Source: Alphaproteobacteria bacterium
GTDB lineage: Bacteria > Pseudomonadota > Alphaproteobacteria > Sphingomonadales > Rhodothalassiaceae
Direction: 5' to 3'
Length of the DNA: 11,034 nt
Assembly: GCA_003694205.1 (NCBI GenBank)
Contig: RFKS01000053.1
Location: 1-11,034 of the forward strand
Shown: positions 6,757 through 11,034 of the stretch, piece by piece
Position numbering within the stretch: the first letter of the stretch is position 1
Layout: every line of letters starts with the position of its first letter
The notes under the pieces: model-generated
Database searches by the model: none
Told to the model about the DNA's origin: nothing
The model's input: the letters and a program-made list of their open reading frames with translations, nothing else
Translations under genes and position numbers: made by a program

Positions 6757-7668
6757 TCACAGCTTCAGCTTGTCGCGCACGCGGTAGCTGTGCGTTGCCG
6801 CCCAGTCCCGGATCGCCGCCTCGAGGTCCGGGTCGGGCTTGTCGGGAAGCACGATGCGGAGCGTGATGTAGAGATCGCCGGCCTGTTTGCCGCGTCGCAC
6901 GCCCTTGCCCTTGAGGCGCAGCCTCTTGCCGCTCGAGGCGTTCTTCGGGATCGTCAGGGCGACGGTACCATCGACGGTCGGAATGGACACCTTGGCGCCG
7001 AGCACCGCCTCGTCGACGGTGATCGGCAGGTCGAGGTGGAGATCATCGCCCTTGCGCGTGAAATAGGGGTGCGGCTCGACCTCGATGGTGACCAGCGCAT
7101 CGCCCGCCGGCCCGCCGAGAATCCCGGGCTCGCCCTGTCCCGCGAGACGAATCTGCTGGCCGTCGCGGACGCCGGCCGGGATCCTGACGTCGAGAGTCCT
7201 GCCATTCGACAGGGTCACGCGGCGGGTCGCGCCTCTGAGCGCATCGGCAAAGCCGATCCTGAGTCGATAGCTGACATCGTGTCCGCGGCGTACGCGCGGC
7301 CGGCGGCTGCGGGTGCGGGTGAAGCCGAACAGGTCGGCGAAAAGATCCTCGGCGTCGGTGAATTCGGCACCGCCCGCACCGGGGTGAAAGCCATGGAATT
7401 CGTACGACCGGCCACCGGCATGGGCGCCTGCGAAGGGTGCCCGCTCGTTGCCCTGCTCGTCGATCTCGCCGCGATCGTAGCGCTGCCGCTTCTCCTTGTC
7501 GCCGAGGATCGAATAGGCGGCGGACACCTCCTTGAAGCGTTCCGCAACCTTGTCGTCGCCCTTGTGCCGGTCGGGATGCAGCTCTTTTGCGAGCTTGCGA
7601 TAGGCCTTCTTGATGTCGGCCTCGCTCGCATGTCGCGAAACACCCAGAATCGAATAGAGATCCTTCAT
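6757..7668 (-). CDS. DnaJ-like co-chaperone (type II, CbpA-like, no zinc finger)
   Basis: A 303-residue J-domain protein that should stimulate Hsp70 ATPase activity and deliver client proteins. The J-domain is at 1-66, with the HPD tripeptide at 31-33 inside KELHPDRHKGD and ERFKEVSAAYSILGD (43-57). A Gly/Phe-rich linker runs about 80-118 (FHGFHPGAGG, DLFADLFGF). Two beta-sheet C-terminal domains follow (about 128-205 and 206-282), with GxDVSYRLRI, VRIPAGVRDGQQIRLAGQG and PHPYFTRKGDDLHLDLPI. No CxxCxGxG repeats occur, so this is not canonical DnaJ; the layout is that of CbpA. No dnaK or grpE is nearby. GAGGGG lies five bases before the ATG. As first gene of the minus-strand run it probably owns the promoter for all six genes, in the divergent region shared with pdxH. 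Confidence 0.93.
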   Translation of the reverse strand: MKDLYSILGVSRHASEADIKKAYRKLAKELHPDRHKGDDKVAERFKEVSAAYSILGDKEKRQRYDRGEIDEQGNERAPFAGAHAGGRSYEFHGFHPGAGGAEFTDAEDLFADLFGFTRTRSRRPRVRRGHDVSYRLRIGFADALRGATRRVTLSNGRTLDVRIPAGVRDGQQIRLAGQGEPGILGGPAGDALVTIEVEPHPYFTRKGDDLHLDLPITVDEAVLGAKVSIPTVDGTVALTIPKNASSGKRLRLKGKGVRRGKQAGDLYITLRIVLPDKPDPDLEAAIRDWAATHSYRVRDKLKL

Positions 7669-7698
7669 CCCGGCCCCTCAATTCCTGTTCCGCTGTCC

Positions 7699-7713
7699 CT
7701 GATGCGGGATCAG
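7699..7713. promoter_or_regulatory. Inverted repeat, candidate operator between the DnaJ-like gene and pdxH
   Basis: CTGAT-GCGGG-ATCAG is a perfect 5+5 dyad with a 5-base spacer centred on 7706. Beyond one mismatch it continues with two more pairs (C7697/G7715, T7696/A7716). It lies 31 bases upstream of the DnaJ-like ATG, downstream of AT-richer stretches (minus-strand TATCCT at 7723-7718) that could form a -10. There is no T-run, so a terminator is unlikely. It could bind a dimeric regulator, or be chance. Confidence 0.3.
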
Positions 7714-7788
7714 AGATAGGATAGCCACCGGGGAGGGTAAAGGGCAGAAAAGGATTTGTCCGGCCGGTTGCCGCGGCGATTTCGCGTC

Positions 7789-7817
7789 TGGAACCGCCGC
7801 GCCGACCTCTCTATAGG
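7789..7817 (+). promoter_or_regulatory. Weak candidate promoter for pdxH
   Basis: TATAGG at 7812-7817 resembles a -10 element (4 of 6). The best hexamer 17 bases upstream, TGGAAC at 7789-7794, matches TTGACA in only 3 of 6. If real, the transcript would begin near 7824, past the ATG at 7821, which favours the pdxH starts at 7854 or 7860. Confidence 0.22.
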
Positions 7818-7843
7818 GGCATGGCAGACGCCCGCAGGTTGAC

Positions 7844-7851
7844 AGGTGAGG
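7844..7851 (+). promoter_or_regulatory. Ribosome binding site deciding the pdxH start
   Basis: AGGTGAGG serves either ATG 7854 (GGTGA, four-base spacing) or ATG 7860 (GAGG, eight-base spacing). The in-frame ATG at 7821 has GGGG only one base away, which is too close to work as a ribosome site. Confidence 0.45.
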
Positions 7852-7853
7852 TC

Positions 7854-8450
7854 ATGAACATGCCATCCGCAAGCGACCCCTTTGCCCTTTTCGAGTCCTG
7901 GTTTGCCGAGGCCGAGGCGCAGGAACCGCGTGACGCGAACGCGATGATCCTGGCCACCGCCGATGCGCGTGGGCGACCCTCGGCGCGTGCCGTCCTGCTC
8001 AAGGCCTGGGACGCACGCGGCTTCGTCTTCTACACCAATCTCGACAGCCGCAAGGGACGGGAGCTTGCCGCCAACCCCCAGGCGGCGCTGCTCTTCTACT
8101 GGAAGAGCCTGTCGCGCCAGATCCGTATCGAAGGCGAGACATCGCTCGTCGACGATGCCGAGGCCGATGCCTATTTCGCGACCCGCCCGCGCGAGAGCCA
8201 GCTCGCCGCCTGGGCCTCGCACCAATCGGAGGTCATGCCCGAGGGGCGGGCGAGCTTCGAGCGCGCGCTGGCCGAGGTGACCGCACGCTTCGAGGGGCGG
8301 GAGGTGCCGCGCCCGCCGCGCTGGTCCGGCTACCGGCTGGCGCCCGACTCTTTCGAATTCTGGCGTGAGGAGCCATTCCGCATGCACGACCGACAGGTTT
8401 TTGCACGGCAGGCCGACGGCGGCTGGGAGATCCGCTATCTCTATCCCTGA
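7854..8450 (+). CDS. pdxH: Pyridoxamine/pyridoxine 5'-phosphate oxidase
   Basis: FMN-dependent oxidase converting pyridoxamine or pyridoxine 5'-phosphate to pyridoxal 5'-phosphate, the last step of PLP synthesis and salvage. From ATG 7854 it has 198 residues, close to the usual length. Family motifs: DPFALFESWF (8-17), RAVLLK (45-50, FMN binding), FYTNLDSRKG (59-68), WKSLSRQIRIEG (83-94), ESQLAAWASHQS (114-125), FWREEPFRMHDR (169-180) and the C-terminal RYLYP ending in the conserved Pro. Starts at 7821 and 7860 are also in frame. The ribosome site at 7844-7851 and the position of the conserved DPFALF segment favour 7854 or 7860. It is the first gene of the plus-strand run, 19 bases before the cation transporter, and diverges from the DnaJ-like gene. 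No PLP-binding regulator is next to it. Confidence 0.95.
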   Translation: MNMPSASDPFALFESWFAEAEAQEPRDANAMILATADARGRPSARAVLLKAWDARGFVFYTNLDSRKGRELAANPQAALLFYWKSLSRQIRIEGETSLVDDAEADAYFATRPRESQLAAWASHQSEVMPEGRASFERALAEVTARFEGREVPRPPRWSGYRLAPDSFEFWREEPFRMHDRQVFARQADGGWEIRYLYP

Positions 8451-8469
8451 GCCAGCGCCGCGGTCAGCG

Positions 8470-9447
8470 ATGAGCGACTGGCCGCACCATGTGACGGACC
8501 GGCGCGGCCGCTATATGCGGGCCGCGGCGGCGGCGTCGGTCGCCCTCGGTCTCACGCTGACGCTCGCCAAAGGGGTCGTGTGGTATCTCACCGGCTCGGT
8601 CACCATGCTCGCGTCGCTCGCCGACTCGGTGCTCGATCTGAGCGCCGCCCTCATCACCTTTCTTGGCGTCCGTACCGCACTCATGCCGCCCGATGCCGAG
8701 CATCGCTTCGGTCATGGCAAGGCCGAGGGCCTGGCTGCCCTTGCGCAGGGGGCCATCATGCTGGGCTCGGCCGCCTTCCTGCTCCTGCAGTCGGCGGGGC
8801 GCATCGTTGCGCCGCGCCCGTTGGAGATGGCCTGGAGCGCCATCGCCGTCTCGCTGCTTGCCATCGGGCTCACATTTGCGCTGCTCGTCTTCCAGCGCTT
8901 CGTGATCCGCCGCACCGGTTCGCTCGCCATCCGCGCGGACAGTCTCCACTATGCCGGCGACTTCCTTCTCAATCTCGCGGTGATCGCTGGAATCGCGATT
9001 GCCGCCTATGGCGGTATTCCGCGGGCAGACGGGCTGTTCGGCGCCGCGATCGCCGTCTTTATCGCGGTGCAGGCCTGGCGCGTCGGGCGCAGCGCGGTCG
9101 ACATGCTGATGGACCGGGAACTGTCGGGCGAGGCGCGCGAGACGATTTTTAATATCGCACTCGGCAACCGACAGGTGCGCGGCCTTCATGACCTCAAGAC
9201 CCGGGGGGCGGGCCTCCGCGACTTTATTCAGCTTCATCTCGAGGTCGACCCGCATCTGAGCCTGAAACAGGCGCATCTTGTCGCGCTCGAGGTGGAGGCG
9301 GCCCTGAGCGAGGCCTTTCCCGATGCCGAGATCATCATCTATGTCGACCCGGCCGGCTTCGAGAAGCCCAATCTGACGGTCGGCGAACTTGGTCATCACG
9401 AAGCCGGGGCGATCGGGTCTGGCGCCCGGGAGCGCGAGCGGCTATGA
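8470..9447 (+). CDS. Cation diffusion facilitator (FieF/YiiP-like metal efflux transporter)
   Basis: A 325-residue inner-membrane antiporter expected to export divalent metal (Zn2+, Fe2+, Cd2+ or Mn2+) against protons. Six membrane segments are seen near 18-39, 43-69, 88-110, 121-142, 164-181 and 186-204, followed by a cytosolic domain. The transport site is D52/D56 (ASLADSVLD) and H160/D164 (ADSLHYAGD), matching YiiP D45/D49/H153/D157; the DDHD set suggests zinc or cadmium, though specificity is not certain. DAEHRFGHGKAE (75-86) matches the second site. C-terminal-domain candidates for binding are H240, H256, H262 and D293. The frame is open upstream into pdxH; ATG 8470 is chosen for the family N-terminus and its 19-base distance from the pdxH stop, although its ribosome site is weak. 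No metalloregulator is adjacent. Confidence 0.94.
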   Translation: MSDWPHHVTDRRGRYMRAAAAASVALGLTLTLAKGVVWYLTGSVTMLASLADSVLDLSAALITFLGVRTALMPPDAEHRFGHGKAEGLAALAQGAIMLGSAAFLLLQSAGRIVAPRPLEMAWSAIAVSLLAIGLTFALLVFQRFVIRRTGSLAIRADSLHYAGDFLLNLAVIAGIAIAAYGGIPRADGLFGAAIAVFIAVQAWRVGRSAVDMLMDRELSGEARETIFNIALGNRQVRGLHDLKTRGAGLRDFIQLHLEVDPHLSLKQAHLVALEVEAALSEAFPDAEIIIYVDPAGFEKPNLTVGELGHHEAGAIGSGARERERL

Positions 9448-9476
9448 CGATTCGGTCGAGGCCGCGGGACCATTCG

Positions 9477-9839
9477 ATGATCGTGCTGTTTGGCTTGAAG
9501 AACTGCGACCGGTGCCGGGCGGCGCGCCGCTGGCTGGAGGAGCGGGGATATGCCGTCCGATTCGTCGATCTGAGAGTCGCGCCGCCTGACGCGGCATTGC
9601 TCGATCGCTGGATCGACGCCGCCGGACTCGAGGCCGTCCTCAACCGGCGCAGCCGCACCTGGGCGGCGCTGGCGCCTGAGGACCGGGAGGTCAGTGACCC
9701 CGCCGAGCTGCGCGCGCTCCTGCTCGCGCGGCCGACGCTGATCAAACGCCCGGTCATCGATCTCGGTCGCCGGATCGTCGTCGGGTTTTCGCCGGCGATA
9801 GAGGCGGAGCTCGAACGGGTTCTGGAGAGGCAGACGTGA
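9477..9839 (+). CDS. ArsC/Spx/YffB-family thiol protein
   Basis: A 120-residue thioredoxin-like protein of the ArsC/Spx superfamily. FGLKNCDRCRAARRWL (5-20), NRRSRTW (56-62) and TLIKRPVI (87-94, R91) align best with E. coli YffB, which has similar KNCD and IIKRP motifs and is not an arsenate reductase of known activity. Unlike YffB as I recall it, this protein has a CxxC pair, C10 and C13, at the positions of the Spx redox switch. ATG 9477 gives this numbering and has GGGA at 9466-9469, seven bases away. An alternative ATG at 9444 overlaps the transporter's stop in ATGA and adds 11 residues (MTIRSRPRDHS) with no family counterpart. It shares four bases with the next gene. Function is unknown; redox sensing or thiol transfer is more plausible than arsenate reduction, because no ars gene is present. 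Confidence 0.9.
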   Translation: MIVLFGLKNCDRCRAARRWLEERGYAVRFVDLRVAPPDAALLDRWIDAAGLEAVLNRRSRTWAALAPEDREVSDPAELRALLLARPTLIKRPVIDLGRRIVVGFSPAIEAELERVLERQT

Positions 9840-10642
9840 TTCGCATCGCATTCCTGCAGATCGACGCCTTCGCCGAGGCCCCCTTCGAGGGCAATCCGGC
9901 TGCCGTCTGCCCGCTCGACGACTGGTTGCCCGACGATGTCCTGCAGGCCATCGCGGCCGAGAACAATTTGTCGGAGACGGCATTCTTCGTCCCCTCCGAC
10001 AATGACGATGTCGACTTCGACCTGCGTTGGTTCACGCCCGCGGTCGAGGTCGATCTCTGCGGCCACGCGACGCTCGCCGCGGGCCATGCGATCCTCAGCA
10101 ATCTGCGCGGACGGGGAGAGGCGGTGCGCTTTGCCACGCAATCGGGCGAGCTCGTCGTTACCCGCGACGGCGACCGGCTGTCGCTCGACTTCCCGCTTCG
10201 CACGCCGGGGCCCTGCGCACCGCCCAGGGGTCTGGCCGAGGCCATGGGCCGGCCACCGGCCGAGATTCTTGGCGGCGGCCGGGATTACCTGCTGGTCTAC
10301 GAGGACGAGACCGCGATCCGCGCGCTCGAGCCCGATTTCGCCGCCCTTCGCGCATTTGGGCTGCACGGCTTCATCGCCACCGCGCCGGGCCGCGATGTGG
10401 ACTTCGTTTCGCGCTGTTTCTTCCCCGCCTATGGCATTCCCGAGGACCCCGTCACCGGCTCGGCACACTGCGTTTCCGCTCCCTATTGGGCCCGTCGTCT
10501 GGACAAGGACACGCTTGAGGCCGTACAGCTCTCCGCGCGGGGCGGTCGGCTCTGGCTTCGGGTCGACGACGACCGCGTCCACATTGCCGGCCACTGCATC
10601 GAGGTGATTGCCGGCGAGATGCTTGTGCCCGAGACGCTATGA
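9836..10642 (+). CDS. PhzF family isomerase/epimerase-like protein
   Basis: A 268-residue protein with the duplicated diaminopimelate-epimerase fold of the PhzF family. In phenazine producers PhzF isomerises trans-2,3-dihydro-3-hydroxyanthranilate; most genomic members have no known substrate. Motifs: the first-strand VDAF-like QIDAFAEAPFEGNPAAVC (8-25), NNLSETAFF (43-51) with the catalytic glutamate E47, WFTPAVEVDLCGHATLAAGHA (65-85), and DPVTGSAHC (204-212) with the active-site D204 and G208. No other phenazine gene is present, so a phenazine role is unlikely. Translation starts with GTG at 9836, which overlaps the preceding stop in GTGA. It is supported by GAGAGG five bases upstream, so the two genes are probably translationally coupled. 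It ends at 10642, where ATGA again overlaps a possible start of the ABC gene. Confidence 0.93.
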   Translation: MIRIAFLQIDAFAEAPFEGNPAAVCPLDDWLPDDVLQAIAAENNLSETAFFVPSDNDDVDFDLRWFTPAVEVDLCGHATLAAGHAILSNLRGRGEAVRFATQSGELVVTRDGDRLSLDFPLRTPGPCAPPRGLAEAMGRPPAEILGGGRDYLLVYEDETAIRALEPDFAALRAFGLHGFIATAPGRDVDFVSRCFFPAYGIPEDPVTGSAHCVSAPYWARRLDKDTLEAVQLSARGGRLWLRVDDDRVHIAGHCIEVIAGEMLVPETL

Positions 10643-10680
10643 GGCGCCGCGCGGCGGTTCCGAGGGAGTTGCAGACAGAA

Positions 10681-11034
10681 ATGCCGATCATCGAGGTGGA
10701 GGCGCTGGAAAAGACCTATCCGGGGCCGGTGAAGGCGGTCTGCGGCCTGTCCTTCGCGGTGGAGGAGGGCGAGGTTTTCGCGCTTCTCGGCCCCAATGGC
10801 GCCGGCAAGTCATCGACGGTCCGCATGCTCGCGACACTGGCGCGACCGACCGCGGGTCGTGCCATGGTGGCCGGCCATGACACGGTGCGCGAGCCGGCCG
10901 CGGTGCGTCGCGAGATTGGCTATGTGGCGCAATCCTCGACTGTCGACGAGCAACTGACGGGGGTTGAGAATCTGCGCCTTCAGGGGCGGCTGTTCGGATT
11001 GCGCGGCGAGGCGCTCCGGCAGCGGGCCGACGAC
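10681..11034 (+). CDS. ABC transporter ATP-binding protein, DrrA-like, N-terminal part (3' end outside window)
   Basis: The first 118 residues of an ABC-2-type exporter ATPase. The Walker A motif is GPNGAGKSS (37-45, K43), preceded by GEVFALL. TVRMLATLARPTAG (46-59) and the Q-loop YVAQSSTVDEQLTG (81-94, Q84), followed by ENLRLQGRLFGL, are typical of the daunorubicin-resistance DrrA subgroup. The signature LSGGQ, Walker B and partner permease lie beyond the right edge, so the cargo is unknown. ATG 10681 gives the family N-terminus (MPIIEVE), but its GGGAG (10664-10668) is 12 bases away. The in-frame ATG at 10639 overlaps the phzF-like stop in ATGA and would add 14 Arg-rich residues. Homology favours 10681; the repeated overlap pattern favours 10639. 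It belongs to the same plus-strand run as pdxH. Confidence 0.92.
   Translation, partial: MPIIEVEALEKTYPGPVKAVCGLSFAVEEGEVFALLGPNGAGKSSTVRMLATLARPTAGRAMVAGHDTVREPAAVRREIGYVAQSSTVDEQLTGVENLRLQGRLFGLRGEALRQRADD

Noticed and set aside
3426..6866. A 1146-codon plus-strand open frame running antisense to the dioxygenase-like, AhpD-like, fabI and YihY-like genes
   Set aside because: Its codons are exactly in register with those of four real minus-strand genes that happen to share one phase. It stays open because GC-rich genes avoid TTA, CTA and TCA in that register. The translation is low-complexity and charged (many Glu, Arg, Gly, His), has no recognisable domain and crosses intergenic gaps. The minus-strand genes have clear families and ribosome sites.
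6745..7719. A 324-codon plus-strand frame opposite the DnaJ-like gene
   Set aside because: The minus-strand J-domain protein with HPD motif and a good ribosome site explains this segment; the plus-strand translation shows no family features.
9335..10594. A 419-codon minus-strand frame opposite the ArsC/YffB-like and PhzF-like genes
   Set aside because: Shadow of well-recognised plus-strand genes. No domain is visible, its C-terminal part is Arg/Ser-rich, and there is no gene-like spacing to its neighbours.
9836..10642. A phenazine biosynthesis cluster suggested by the PhzF-like protein
   Set aside because: No phzA/B/D/E/G homologue is present, and most PhzF-family proteins occur in organisms that make no phenazine.

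Overview
The window is GC-rich throughout, densely coded and free of mobile elements, RNA genes or CRISPR. Gene content (an alphaproteobacterial-type FabI, a zinc-finger-less DnaJ-like protein beside pdxH, a PgmG-type phosphohexomutase) points to an alphaproteobacterium, plausibly of Rhodospirillales type. The assignment rests on protein recognition alone. Two genes are cut by the window edges, and no gap between genes exceeds 300 bases.

Layout. (a) Positions 1-2091, plus strand: the C-terminal part of a phosphomannomutase/phosphoglucomutase, then rmuC with a candidate promoter of its own. (b) 2185-2999: a small zincin-fold metallopeptidase (minus) and the pterin carbinolamine dehydratase phhB (plus), divergent across 38 bases. 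(c) 2969-7668, minus strand: a six-gene run read from high to low coordinate: DnaJ-like co-chaperone, YihY/BrkB membrane protein, fabI, an AhpD-like peroxidase-family protein, a tryptophan 2,3-dioxygenase-like heme protein, and the septation protein ispZ (yciB). Gaps are 4 to 63 bases, so co-transcription is likely; ispZ ends inside the 3' end of the convergent phhB. (d) 7669-7853: a divergent control region with a perfect 5+5 dyad. (e) 7854-11034, plus strand: pdxH, a cation diffusion facilitator, an ArsC/YffB-family thiol protein, a PhzF-family isomerase and the start of a DrrA-type ABC ATPase. They are closely spaced, and arsC-like and phzF-like overlap by four bases.

Most genes are housekeeping: fatty acid elongation (fabI), PLP salvage (pdxH), division and envelope (ispZ), protein folding (DnaJ-like), DNA maintenance (rmuC). 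The unusual item is the pair at 3567-4961. The dioxygenase-like protein keeps the heme ligand and four substrate-pocket residues of tryptophan 2,3-dioxygenase. It lacks the GTGGS substrate loop and about 50 residues of the core, and it sits directly after a CxxC peroxidase-family gene with no kynurenine-pathway gene in view. It may be a heme enzyme with a different substrate. I see no wholly new multi-gene system; this pair is the best candidate for new biochemistry.
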